Origin: Mesocentrotus franciscanus
Taxonomy: Eukaryota; Echinodermata; Echinoidea; Camarodonta; Strongylocentrotidae
Reading direction: 5' to 3'
Assembly: GCA_037976565.1 (NCBI GenBank)
Contig: CP137671.1
Coordinates: forward strand, 17,792,910 to 17,856,909
DNA length: 64,000 nt
The notes beneath the pieces were generated by a model. That model worked only from the letters and a program-made list of their open reading frames with translations, did not search any database and was not told the origin of the DNA. Each line of letters begins with the position of its first letter. Within the stretch, counting starts at the first letter, position 1. Below are positions 31,220 to 43,015 of the stretch, piece after piece. The position numbers and the translations under genes are program-made.

Positions 31220-32987
31220 GACATTGTGTATTTTTGCCCAAGTAAAAATTATTTAATCAAATTTCAATTTTCCTTTGGACTAAATACTACCCATTTGGGC
31301 ACCGATTTATCTCACATGGGAGGAATTCATAATTTTTTTTATACCTATCATAGATTCCTAAAATAAACCATTGTAATATCTTTTTAATTAAACTGGATTT
31401 CAGAAACCATTGAAAGCATTGGCTCATCCATCATGCTTAAAAACAATCAGTTAGCTCAAATGCAAAATAGAGTTGTATTTATAGAGAATTGCGTAGGTAA
31501 GCATTATTTTCCTCATTCGATAAAACTGTAAATCAGTTTCGAAAAATTCAAAGAATGTCATTTTCGCTGGTAGTGAGTGACAAAAATGAAAACAGAAACT
31601 GAATACTTAGGCTATGACAAAAAAGCAACCGAACATTTGAAGAAATAGAAACTGAGAACAAAAACCCAATGAAATATTTCTCTCTCGAAAGTAATAGTTG
31701 GAGGTAACGATTTAGTCCAAAGAGCATGTCGTAAACAGACTTAGAAAATGAGCTTCAAAACAACGAGAAATTTCTATTTCAAGGCACTTCTCGTCAATAC
31801 TTTTTGCCTATAATTATTGTCATTTTCTTTAAACTACAAAGATAGGGATATGCGAAAAATCTACTTTTTTAAATAAAAAAAAACATTATTTGAAATCGCG
31901 AGAAAGGGGACTTTTATTAATTTGGGAAAATTGTGAAGGGGAGGGGCGGAGAGGATTGAAACTAAATGAGAAAGGAGCGGGAGGAGGAGAGGAGAGGGAG
32001 GGGAGAAGGGAGGGAGGGGAGAAAGCGAGATGCAAAGAGAGAGAGGGGGACTGGGGAAGAAAGCGACAGACAGACATACAGACAGACATAGACAGACACA
32101 GAGGGGGAGAGAGATAGAAATTATCGAAATGATAATTGTTGTACGTCTAGCGCTTATATTCCCCATGTATACTCGCATCACATTAAAACAAAGGTCTTAG
32201 AAGAAGAATGGGGACAGAGACCGGCTGTAAAAATATTCCCTGTCTAATGCTTGTCTCTCGAGCTCTCGATTCACGGTCAAACCAATTTCAAAATGTCCCA
32301 TTATCTCGGGATAACCTTGCCTTCATCTTTTTTTCCTCCCGTAATGAGAACTTATTTTTGTATATCATCGTCAATATGAGCTCGAGTCGCGGCGACGGCC
32401 CCATATTTGCTTCACACGTTATCCGCGACAGTCCGCCGAGACGCACTAGTCTGCAACCAAGACTTGTATGGTTAAAACAAATACTAAACAAAAAACATGC
32501 GAGATTTTGAACGATGGGAATTTTGTTGCCAATTTGCCACAAACTTTTGGCTATGTAAAATAAGTGCGATTGTTTAAGGATATATATACGAATAGAAATA
32601 AAGTTCGTTACCATTTTAACGCAAGTCTTTCTTTCCTTTTGGAGCGCCAAACCGTAGCACCAGCACGGAAGTTTTGAACGAAACAACCTTCCATGGTGTT
32701 TTGCGGTGTCCCGGCGAATATGGTTCCTCGGCGGATTTGATCCCATCTCCACGAAAATACCCCGGACGGAAAATTTGGACGGTAATTCATTTCGTCATCT
32801 ATAGAGCATCCAAATCCGGATTTAATGACAGCATTCATTTCATTTTTTTTTTGGTCAAGAGCACGGAAATTCCCCGGACTGATTTTGTTTTAATTTAGTA
32901 TTATTATTTTCCTATTTTGTCAGAAATTGTATACATGAAAGGAAAAAAAAGAATCACAGAAGCCCATGTTTGGTAAATCTAATATGA
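31220..32987. other. intergenic DNA, no gene recognised
   Basis: AT-rich with one GA tract (31930-32120). A minus-strand open frame of 154 codons (32288-32752) has no recognisable domain, is rich in Arg, Lys and Ile, and overlaps other open frames; I do not call it a gene. Confidence 0.4.
31930..32120 (+). repeat. polypurine (GA-rich) tract with GACA repeats
   Basis: Purine run on the plus strand with GGAGGGGAGAAGG iterations, followed by GACAGACATACAGACAGACA repeats (32065-32100). Confidence 0.85.
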
Positions 32988-33055
32988 TCTCGATCGCAAC
33001 TAATTTCCAAAAATCGACTCATAGGCCAATTCCAATACCTCTTTCACTTTCTTCG
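32988..33055. mobile_element. truncated MITE of the CGATCGCAAC family
   Basis: TCTCGATCGCAACTAATTTC then CAAAAATCGACTCATAGGCC and CAATTCCAATACCT match one end of the family. The opposite end is not evident. Confidence 0.5.
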
Positions 33056-34377
33056 TATTCATTTGTGTTCAATATCCAACTTCATAAAATGTGAAGTAGA
33101 ATATCATTCTGCATTATATATCTTGTTTTCAGGGGAGTAGATTATCTCAATCACAAGAAAGAAGGAAAAACATGAAATTCCATGATCAGAAGGCATGGAG
33201 AGTTGTCCACAAATGACGCCATGAGATTAAATATCGCCCTCTGGTGACAAGTTATTTCTTTAGCTTTAACTTCCTTATACCTTGCCTGATTTTGTTCAAT
33301 TTTTCACTAATCTTATTCAAACGTTTAAACTTTACAATAAAGGTAACTTAGGATGAAGGTTTTGGTTCCCTTTAATACGCGCAAACCCTTTTCATTTTCC
33401 TTTTCTTTTCATTTCTTAAATTTTGTTGCGCATTTGGCACGTTTGTACCTGACTCTGAGTGACCTACTTGGTTTTGTATAATGAATATATTTTTTATACT
33501 CTGTTTTCATAATTTGTATCTATTTCTATACTTCGTTTTGTTATTCCGTATGTATATAATAATGTATATAATATTATTTTTGCTTTTTAAAATGAATTGG
33601 AAATAAAATCTTGCATTGGATTAAGGAGTTAGATGTTTAGGTTTGGTGACGGTATCAAATCCACCAAGCTTGTCAAGGGAGCCATCAATGCCTTGGAAAG
33701 GCCGCCAGGATGAAGGGACTGATGCAAGTGGACCAATACCACAGTCAAACCACCAAACCGACACCAAAACTGACACCAAACCGACCAACAACGTGGCCAT
33801 TCGGTTAAAATTTAATTTGTAACATGTAATAACTTCACCTTTGACATCGCAGGTGGATAGGCCTAATATTCCTCTTTTAATTTCATTATTTTGTATGCAA
33901 AAAATTATATACATTTTCAACTAGATGTTTGAAGGGATCTTTATCACTTCCGTGTTTTCCAAAGAAATTAAAATATCACTATGAAGTTGAAAAGACAATC
34001 TAATTTATGCACAACAAGATAGGTTTATTTTATTCCTTGATAGATGGAGGCACGTCCAACTTATTTAAATACTAGAATCTTGTTTTTCATTGTAACTTTC
34101 TATGTCAAATGTATGTATCCATCATTTGGACATTTGCTTATATTGTTTTGAGCTTTGAGAAAAATTGAATAAAGACTTTTAGTTATTTGAAGAAGAAAAA
34201 ATGTAATAAATTGTTCGGTCTTTATCGGTCTGGTGTCGGTCTGGTCGGTGTGACCGTGGTATGACTGTGCATGGCAATACCGCAGATCTCTCATGAGTGG
34301 CAGTAACACTGAGGTTTGCAATTCATTTTCTCCAATAGTTTATTTCACACGGTCGCTACCCTCTCTTGCATGATAAG

Positions 34378-34424
<47 letters not shown>

Positions 34425-36185
34425 GTATATATATATATATATATATAATATGTGTGTATTATATCTCGTTCCATCACAAAAATAATTTCCATGTTCCCTT
34501 GTCCCCACATAAATTAATGACCATTTAACCATTTTGGCTACGCTGCTGATGCCGATTATTTTTTAATGATTTATTTATTTATTCATTTACTTATTCATGC
34601 ATTTATGTATCTATCTTTATTCATTCATTCATTCATTCGTTCATTTATGTATATATATATATATAAATCTATTTATTCTAACAGGAAGAAGAAACTTGCA
34701 TAGGCATATAAGAAATGACGGACAATAAACAGATCAAGGAAAGAGCCCCCCAAAAAGTAACTTATAAAAGAACAATGAAAAATAATCTTAAGGATTTGAA
34801 GGCTTACATAAGAAAGACTAAATGGAACATCAAACAAGAAAACTATCCCCATGTTTTCTCTCAGAAGCACAACATTGCTTATTATTTTTAAGTAATGGTC
34901 GTGGAATATGAAATAAACTAAATGTGAAGCTAGAAACTAAATGTTGAGTTTATTGCCTTATCTATTTGATGGAAGTGCAATAATTACACTTTTAAGATTT
35001 AAAACATGTTTTGTATATCATGTTTTTGTACATTGCTTTTGGGAATTATGATTTATGTGAAATGATCAGTATCATTATCAATAGGCATATTCATAATGTT
35101 TTGTAAGGATATTTCCCCCAGTGAAATGAAATGTGATCTAATTTATTTATTTATTCATTAAGTTTTCTTTTATCAGGGTGGCTTCGTCCGTGATTGCAAC
35201 ACTGTTTATACAAGAAGACACTGTAATGGCATGAGTGAAAGAAGAAAACAAATCATGATGTGAGAGCGATTTGACATCCAACTGCTCAATCCTACTTCAT
35301 CGTACAATCCTCACTCGATCAAGTTCAACGTTGTTCCTTGACCTAGCCTATCAGCGGAGCTTGACGTTTCCACGCCGACACAGCCCCGTAACAATCCCCA
35401 ACCTTGGCGCTCAGGAGGTGGTCTCACCAGGGGCCCTTCTTGAAAATAGAGCTAGCATTGCTGTGTTTTCATGTACACACAAAAAACGTCTTTATTTCAA
35501 CGTGACCTGTTACCAGCAGCTAAACTTGCACTTTCGTGATAATTATACATGTTTGTGTGTGCTTTCAGCTTTCTACCCCACCCTAACTCTCCTCCTTATA
35601 AACATTAAAACATACACCAAAAAAAAAAAACTTCTCGCCCAAACCCGAAAATTAAGTTTTAGAAGTAAACAATTTTTGTAGGTTTGATCATTCAAAAGAA
35701 TAGACATCTCAAACAAAAAAAACTCGAAAACAGTTTAGGAATAATTAAAATAGTAAAAGTGTTTGAAAAGAGGAAAAAAAAACATGTTACGTATGTACAA
35801 TGACTCTGAAAAGTAGGTGTTATTTGCGAATGTCTCATGAAATCAATTGAACAATGTAAATAGAAGAAAAAAGACTAAACAACTTACGTTATCAATACAT
35901 TTCATTTACGTGTGGGCAGTGATTTCTTTTTCAGCGTGAGGATAAGATTTAAAAAATAATAATATATTAAACTCTTTTTATGGTATCATTATAAATAGAA
36001 GAATGTCACTGTGTTTGTTGCCTAGCAATTTCTATTTCAGTTTTTATGGAAAGTCATTATTGAAGTTAATCTCTCCATTTCGTTTCATTCTCCACTCCCT
36101 TCTTCTTTAGCCTTCACTTATTACAAACAATTTGTTTATGACCTTCCAATTGTTATCTATCAAAACAAAACAAAAAACAAAAAAC
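33056..36185. other. intergenic DNA, no gene recognised
   Basis: AT-rich. Holds short ACCAAACCGACACCA repeats (33755-33790), an AT microsatellite (34380-34448), ATTC/ATTT tetranucleotide runs (34565-34640), and scattered A runs. A splice-acceptor-like TTCTTTTATCAG at 35166-35177 precedes short open frames, but nothing supports an exon there. Confidence 0.35.
34380..34448 (+). repeat. AT dinucleotide microsatellite
   Basis: About 68 bases of alternating A and T, interrupted once by ACGT near 34423. Self-complementary, so it can extrude as a cruciform. Confidence 0.95.
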
Positions 36186-36758
36186 ATTAATAAAAAAAAT
36201 GATAATAATAAAACATATAACAATTATTTAATGAAAAGAGGTGAGAAAAAATTATTCCATCTATATGGGCAACAATGGAAATACATAAATAATAAATAAA
36301 TAATAATTCATATATAGATAGAGCAGCCTCTCTTCAAATAAATTATGCCACGCTTAATTCCAATTAGTACAATACTATCCTGCTATAACTAAGCAGTCAT
36401 CTGTGCTAATGCATTCAAATAATGTATTCCTAATGAATTTCTATTTCTCTCCGCCATTACATTATGTCTATATAATGTATTTATAAAATAATGTAATGGC
36501 GGAGAGAAATAGAAATTCATTAGGAATACATTATTTGAATGCTGATGACTGTTCAGTTATAGCAGGATAGTATTGTACTTATTGGTATTAAGCGCTGTAT
36601 AATTTATTTGAAGAGAGGCTGCTCTATCTATATGAATTATCTATTTATTTATTTATTTATGTATTTCCATTGTTGCCCATATAGATGGAATAATTTTTTT
36701 TCTCACCTCTTTTCAGTAAATGATTGTTATATGTTTGTTTATTATTATTTTTTTATTC
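36186..36758. mobile_element. palindromic hairpin element, about 570 bp
   Basis: The sequence from about 36186 (AAAAAAATGATAATAATAAA) is repeated as its reverse complement ending near 36758, with the centre near 36475. Matching blocks include AAAAGAGGTGAGAAAAAATT, ATCTATATGGGCAACAATGG, AGAGCAGCCTCTCTTCAAAT and TAATGAATTTCTATTTCTCT. Differences are few (for example, GCTAATGCATTC versus GAATGCTGATGA). No coding capacity or flanking duplication was recognised. Confidence 0.85.
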
Positions 36759-37015
36759 ATGTGTTTTTTGTTGTTTTGTGTTGTTGTTTTTGTTTGTTTG
36801 TTATCTTTGCTTTACATTATGCCATGAATGATTTGGAAACTACGCTTGTACAAAGCCTAAGGGCTTTATTTATGTAGTTCCCCATTTCATTTTCTAAATA
36901 CTTGTATGTTTATGAATTATTTTGTATCTTTGTATCAATGTAATTTTTAACCGAGAATGAAATAATGAGAATTAAAAAAAAAAAATGAAAATATGATTTA
37001 TTTTATAGATATTGT

Positions 37016-37087
37016 ATATCTTCTCAGAACTTTATTGATCAATGTCTATGGATTTTTAGATTGATCAATAAAGTTCTGAGAAGATAT
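37016..37087. repeat. perfect 28-bp inverted repeat with 16-base loop
   Basis: ATATCTTCTCAGAACTTTAT then TGATCAAT (37016-37043) is exactly complementary to 37060-37087; the loop is 37044-37059. It follows an A run (36974-36985). It could be a short MITE or a transcribed stem-loop. Confidence 0.9.
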
Positions 37088-37159
37088 GAATCATATTCTT
37101 GCAAATACTTCATGAAAATTGGTTAACGAATTTTATTCCAACTTTATGGGCGACAGTTT

Positions 37160-37395
37160 ATTATTGTTTTTCTTATCATTATTATTGTTATTTGTTTTTG
37201 TAGTTATTATTGTGATTGTTGTTGTTATTAATATTATTGTTCCCATGTTTATCATTATCATTATTATTATTGTTATCATTATTATTGTTGTTATTAGGCT
37301 ATTGTTATTATTATTATCATCATCATCATTGTGATTTATTATTCTCATAATCATTATCACCATTATTGTCATTATTATCATCATTATCATTGTAA
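37160..37395 (+). repeat. ATT/ATC trinucleotide-rich region
   Basis: Imperfect TTATTATTG, TCATCATCA and ATTATCATT repeats over about 230 bases. The Ile/Val-rich and Asn-rich open frames here are composition artefacts. Confidence 0.85.
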
Positions 37396-38794
37396 TCAAG
37401 CCGCCAGCTTATATTGGTCTTTCCGTTCCTCAAAAATTACGGGGAAAAAGATAAGGTTTGATCTTTGAGACTACTTCCAACCTGTGTCAGATTCTAAACA
37501 TGACCTTGACCAAAGTGTACTTTTCCTCCCTCCCGCTGGAGTTCATTGCCACGATGACGTCATCTCTAATTTTGACCCTAATGAGTAAGATGTGCGCCCC
37601 GCTATCGAAAATGAGCAATATCTTCAGCCCTCAACCGACCCCATACTGCCCGGCCATTCTAGGAATACGGGGTCATCGTCTAATTATGCGTTGTGGTTTC
37701 GAGTATTACTAATAGAGGCGAGATTTGAAAACAAAGTCTGGTAAAAGATGGTTATATTTTATTTAATTATTGTCTCTCATGGTCTGGAAGAGAGAGAGAG
37801 AGGGAGAGAGAGAGAGAGGGGGTGGAAGGGAGAGAGAGTAGAAACAGAATAACAATTTGTCATGCGTCATCGTGATGTAGTAGAAATAGACAAAGACGTC
37901 TGAAATCCCATTTAGGGTACTCATGGAGATTAAAAGAGAGTGAGAGAGAGAGAAATATTCTAGTATTTATAGCACGAGATACAAAGACACATGCCGTGAG
38001 TCGAAGGAGAGAGATACATAACAGAGAGAATATGTGACAGAGAGACTAAAAAGATACTGTAAAACAGAGAAAGGTCTCAAAGAGCGAGAGAGAGAGAGAG
38101 AGAGAGAGAGGGGGGAGGAAAAAGAAGTTTCAAGTTTATGAATTGTCATCTTTATTAAACATAGCAGTGGAAATAAAAATAAGGTACACATCATGGATGA
38201 ACTCTCTTCATATCAAAACATGTTGAAATAATTGTTAGTATATGTTCACCACGATATGCAAATAATGCATTCCAGACAAGGTTAAGTGGAATGATCTACT
38301 ATAAGATATATACAGGCACCTCGCTGCCCTTATAAGACGGTATTTGGGTACCTCGCTGTCAAATCGAAGGATATTCGGGCATTTCGCTGCCTGTAATCAT
38401 TTTGTTTCTAAATATTACAAACGAGCGAAGCGATCGATGAAGAAGACTCCTTCCTATGGTGTCTTTAAAATGGTAATTTTTTATGAAAATACAAAGCGGT
38501 TTTTCACAAAATTGACGTTATCCCAGCTAAATGTTGATAAAACTAAATTTCTCTCGCGGCACCCAGGTTAAAAAACGCTAATCTGCTTTAAAAAAAAGAA
38601 GCTTCTTTAGTATAGTCTCTTTATACAAGTTTTTGCATCTAGATCAGTAATTATCATCTATATCACTGCTGGTGCAAAATGGACCAGAAAAAAAAAGAGT
38701 ACATGACGTTGAGGGCACAGCCAGTGTAAATCTTGAATCAGACCGCTTCTATTGAGTTCTATAGCATATCTAGTCCACACTTTATCAGCCAAAG
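37396..38794. other. intergenic DNA with GA tracts
   Basis: Unclassified sequence with GA-rich runs at about 37790-37840 and 37930-38115. An open frame at 37458-37712 has no recognisable domain. Near 38310-38400 the words GGCACCTCGCTGCC, GGTACCTCGCTGTC and GGGCATTTCGCTGCC form three imperfect copies of about 34 bp. Confidence 0.45.
37930..38115 (+). repeat. GA-rich tract
   Basis: Mostly purine on the plus strand, with GAGAGA runs near 37935-37955 and 38088-38113. Confidence 0.75.
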
Positions 38795-39186
38795 TGCTCA
38801 AGGCTCCGCAATACCCCGGCTCTAGCTCGGTTGCTGATTTCGGTACTCAATAAATTCCTTCTACCTGTACCCATGTAATAACACCTAGGTGGGGAATAGC
38901 CAGATATTGGTTTGACTGTCACGATCGCAGCTATTTTCGAAAAATCAAATCGAATGTAATTTCAATTCCCTATAATATATCCCATAGAAACGATGTTCGG
39001 ATTACGTAACATGTCATTGTCTTGTTCGCACATTTCGATAGGTGACGCTCAAGGCTATATTTCGAAAGAAGTTGCTATCGTGTTGTTGATACATTGCCAA
39101 ATGACTCTATAGTGCCGCGGCTGGGCTCGACCCCCCGACTTTCACATCCCCAGCCAAGTGCTTCAACCACTCGACTACGACACATT
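38795..39186 (-). mobile_element. SINE split by a nested MITE
   Basis: On the minus strand the tRNA-like head is at 39186-39095 (GTCGTAGTCGAGTGGTTGAA, B-box-like GGTCGAGCCCAGCC, CATTTGGCAATG). The body resumes at 38915-38795 (CCCCACCTAGGTGTTATTAC, GTACCGAAATCAGCAACCGA, AGAGCCGGGGTATT), in the order seen in other copies. Between them sits a CGATCGCAAC-family MITE (38918-39083), showing that the MITE inserted after the SINE. Confidence 0.75.
38918..39083. mobile_element. MITE of the CGATCGCAAC family, nested in a SINE
   Basis: The left end CACGATCGCAGCTATTTTCG continues AAAAATCAAATCGAATGTAA. The right end is its imperfect inverse, GCTCAAGGCTATATTTCGAA then AGAAGTTGCTATCGTG. About 165 bp. Confidence 0.75.
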
Positions 39187-41346
39187 ATTATTTTATGGAC
39201 CTTCGTGGAATAAGAAACCAGATTACAAGACTTAAGGCACTTTCATTGTAAACGGTGAAGTGGATAGATTGGCAGATCAAGGGGGCACCGGGGCCAAGGG
39301 GAAGGGGGGGCATGAAGATTTATTTTATTTAGCTGTCAGAGCGTTTTTAGCCCCCCAACAAAACCAAATAACTATTTTCCTTTTTTTTAGTTGGATGTCA
39401 CAGAGTTTTGAGTTGTGCACCCTTATCAGATAATCCTGGATCCGACATTGAAAAAGATTAAAGAAACTATACATAGATTATGTTGTATTAACAAAGTCTG
39501 AAATCAAGATCAAAATAACATATTCAGCAGGATGATCAGTGGTGCATTTATGGGTACAAAATATGGACAGGCATAGATGGTGACAGAGATATCGAAGGCC
39601 CATTCAGTGTAATGGGCCCCTTTAAATAAGGCAAAAAACAAGGGTATTGGACAATTTCTATCTACGTAGGTCTGAACAAAATTATTGGAGCGTGATCCCA
39701 CGGCATTAAACGCAGGTGGTCAGTTGGGTTTGTGAAAAATAATGAGGATAGAGGTTATGTTATGATGCCGAAAATGGACGGCGTTAGAATTTCATCATGC
39801 GTAAGAGCTGGTCAAAAGGACGCAATGGTGGATGAAATTGAAACTCATTACTTTATACAAAGAGTGCTTAACCAGTGTAGTGACCGTAACTCTGACCGCA
39901 TTAAAAGGTGGTATTGGTGATAGTGCACGTACATTGGCGTAGCCAGGTCTTTCATGTTTTTGGGTGGGGGCGGTCAGTGGCGTTTTCAGAAATCAAAAAG
40001 CAGGAATAATCATTATTGTAGGACAGTGGATCGGATTACACAACGGCTACCCGTGTACAATAGACCCTGTGTAACTTTGATTTTTATATTCTGGGCATTC
40101 AAACGGGGGCGTACACCGGCTACACCCACACTGATGGATACGCCACTGGTAACGGCAACCCAAGCAAGATTTTCAGATAAAATGAAACAAGAATGTTTAA
40201 CAAAATTAAATATATTGTTAAATGCCAGAGACAACGATTCTTAATGTAAGGGGGTACACTTGGTCCTTGTATGGCCCCACCCAGGCCTATACACTCTTAT
40301 AGTGCAGATGACTGTGAGTGTGTGGGTTGGTTGTTTAGTTTTGTGTAGCATAGTTCTATTAATAATCTCATGGATAAATCAATGACAAGGTAAGTTCAAT
40401 ATCGCAATAGTACACAGCATGATTCTTTATTTCTACAAGTTTCCTAAACTCTTATATGGAAAGAATATAACCAATAAAAACTATTCAGACAGCCGATAGA
40501 GCGTAGAATTTTGAACTTAAAGTTTGTGGCCTCACGATATATAGCATGATTTCACAATTGTCGTTGACATCTAAGCCTTCTCAAAAAATACTTCAGAGAT
40601 TATCGTAAAAAATAAAGTTCAGCACATAATCAAATAATTTGGAATTAACAGATTTTTCATTCGAATTTGTTTTTGCTGCGTTTCTTTCTTTTTCTACATA
40701 AAAGAATACAGTTCGGCCATATCAATAATCAGGCCCATATCGGCTTGTTTTTATTTAATCTATTTCGATGAAATTATACTAATAAGTCTGGATTTTCCGG
40801 GGTCGATAATTGATCTTGGATAATTGTCCATGTAATTGAAATCACAAACCTTCGCATAAAGTGAAGGACGATTGGTCAAAAACAAGATAAATTGAACAGA
40901 TTATAATAATAACCCAAGCCAAGTTTCAGGTTAATGCATTAAAATCAACATAACTGTTACAAGGTGATTGATGTGTAGGCCTAGAAACTCTTAACTTTTT
41001 TAAAATAATATCGTGGCGTCTAGTCTGTATTGAGAGAGTGAGCAGCATTCATCCTTTACATGCAATACCCGACAACAAAAACACAACAAAAACGTATTTT
41101 ATTACATAGAAAACAAAATACACTAAAACGCTGCATGCTGCTTTGTCACGAAAATCCAAAATAAAACTTTTGTACACAAGGCTATATTCTCGTGTTTTTC
41201 CAGGGATTTCGATTTTTTTAAACCTCTAATTTGTTTGACATTCCATTTTAACTTCACATTAGCTATAGCAGATGAGGATGGTTAGAAACAAAGGAGGCGA
41301 TGACGAAAAGTGTTGGGGCCTTGCCCGAGCTATATAGGCTTCAAAT
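39187..41346. other. intergenic DNA, no gene recognised
   Basis: Mixed AT-rich DNA. A segment at about 39934-40150 starts GGCGTAGCCAGG and ends GGATACGCCACTGG, possibly a short repeat. Several open frames of 60-96 codons lack recognisable domains. Confidence 0.35.
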
Positions 41347-41735
41347 AAAGGCACGTAATGACCCAGTGATTAGAACAACGGTTCCTGAGTCGGGGGTCAG
41401 GGATTCAAACTCAAGCAAGTTTGAAAAGAGAAAATCCTATATATTCATCCCACAGATAGGATTATAAAAACAGGCTATTTAACATTTTGACCTAGTCGTG
41501 CGATAAGTTGTTGGTAGTTGAAAAACGGAGACATGAAATGCTCCCAATGGAAATGGAGATGGTGCACATGTTGTGTGGAGGCTTGGTGAAAAAGCAATGG
41601 TCAGACATGATGGTAATGTGTTCTGATCAAGTGAACATTTAAAAAATGACAAAACGCTCAACAGGTAGCAATTTCAGATTTGTTATGTGACATATACCAG
41701 GTAAATGTATACATGTACATCAAATAATAATAATA
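41347..41735 (+). mobile_element. tRNA-derived SINE
   Basis: Head with A-box-like TGACCCAGTGATTAGAAC (41360-41377) and B-box-like AGGGATTCAAACTC (41399-41412). The body contains GGAGATGGTGCACATGTTGT, shared with the 7590 copy, and the element ends in an AATAATAATAAT tail. Confidence 0.65.
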
Positions 41736-41963
41736 ATTTTTTGAAATAATTTCCTTATTTTTCTCCTATTTGCCTATATCATACAGGTATGTCATATAGG
41801 CCCTTCAAGTTCATTTCTAATGACAGTATTATGTCTATGAAGTGTATTCTCTATTATAATCATAGGACAATACTAAACGAAAGATAATGAAAGACCATGC
41901 ATAGTACAGTGTATGTAACAAAATCGTCATATTTCGTACAAGTTCATCAGAAATTGCGTAACT

Positions 41964-42266
41964 AAAGGCCCTATCTCACTGAGCGGCGAATGTTTGCGAA
42001 CGTAGCGAATTCCGGGTTTCGCCATGGTTCGTAAAAGGTTGCAAATGGTTCGTTAAAGGTTGTAAGAAAGTTCGCAAACAGTTTTCATTGTCGCAAACAG
42101 TTTTTCTTGTCGCAAACACTGTCGCAAACATTCGCTCAAATGTTGCTAATTGTCGCTAAACATCGCTAAATGTCGCTAAATGTTGCAAAGGCGAACCCCA
42201 GAAAGTCGGCGAATCTAAATTCGCTACGTTCGCAAACATTCGCCGCTCAGTGAGATAGGCCCTTTA
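41964..42266. mobile_element. 300-bp hairpin MITE with about 50-bp terminal inverted repeats
   Basis: The left end TAAAGGCCCTATCTCACTGA continues GCGGCGAATGTTTGCGAACG and TAGCGAATT. The right end is the exact complement, up to GTGAGATAGGCCCTTTA. The interior repeats GTCGCAAACAGTTTT and TCGCTAAATGT words. No coding capacity; TTTA/TAAA at the borders could be part of the ends or a target duplication. Confidence 0.9.
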
Positions 42267-42544
42267 GGGATATGAATAAACTGAAACTAAAGAGACCAAG
42301 AACAACAGGACAGAAAGTCGTCTCTTTGGAAGCAATTATGTTATTTCTAAAATTTATCTTTAACTTTACACAGATACAATGGAAGAGAAATAATTGAAAT
42401 TAATGCCAAAACGTGGTTTCATTGACAAGCAAGGGAAGGTCGAATAAGATTTCATGCTATTTACTAATTAATCAATTATCGGCCTGCTTTGGCATGTATT
42501 TCAAGGTTTTCATAAAATCAGGCACGCCACGCAGGAAAGATTAA

Positions 42545-42851
42545 GAGACGAGGAGAGGTCAAAAGGGGATAGGATAGAAAGACAGAGAGAGAGATGGGAA
42601 AAGAGGGGGGGGGGGGCAAAATAAGGGAAACAGCGAATGGGAAAGGAGCTAGAGAGAGAGAGAAACAGGGACAGATAGACTGACAGAAAAGACAGTGAGA
42701 TAGATTATGTGGAAGAGAGGGAAATAGAGTGAGAGAGAGAGAGAGAGAGAGGTGGAGGGTGGGAAGAGTATATATATAGAGAGAGAGGGAGGTGTGCGTG
42801 TTTGGGTATGTGTGTGGTGCGTGCGTGGGAGAAAGGGGGATAGACAGAATG

Positions 42852-42882
<31 letters not shown>

Positions 42883-43015
42883 ATCGGGGGTAAGAGAGAG
42901 AAAAAGTACTGAGAAAATGAGGGCATGTGCGTGCGCGTGCGTGTGTATGACTTGTATGTGTGCGAGGGAGAGAAAGATAGAGAGAGAGAGAGTGATATTG
43001 AGATATAAAGAAAAT
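42545..43015 (+). repeat. long GA-rich tract with GT/GC alternating segments
   Basis: GAGAGA arrays (42645-42662, 42728-42751, 42850-42878, 42974-42990) alternate with alternating purine-pyrimidine segments such as GTGTGTGGTGCGTGCGTG (42810-42828) and CATGTGCGTGCGCGTGCGTG (42924-42943). Confidence 0.9.

Noticed and set aside
32288..32752. 154-codon minus-strand open frame
   Set aside because: No recognisable domain, overlapped by other open frames on both strands, and AT-rich composition; insufficient evidence for a gene.
35166..35285. Acceptor-like TTCTTTTATCAG followed by a short open frame
   Set aside because: No conserved sequence, and no partner exon within reach.
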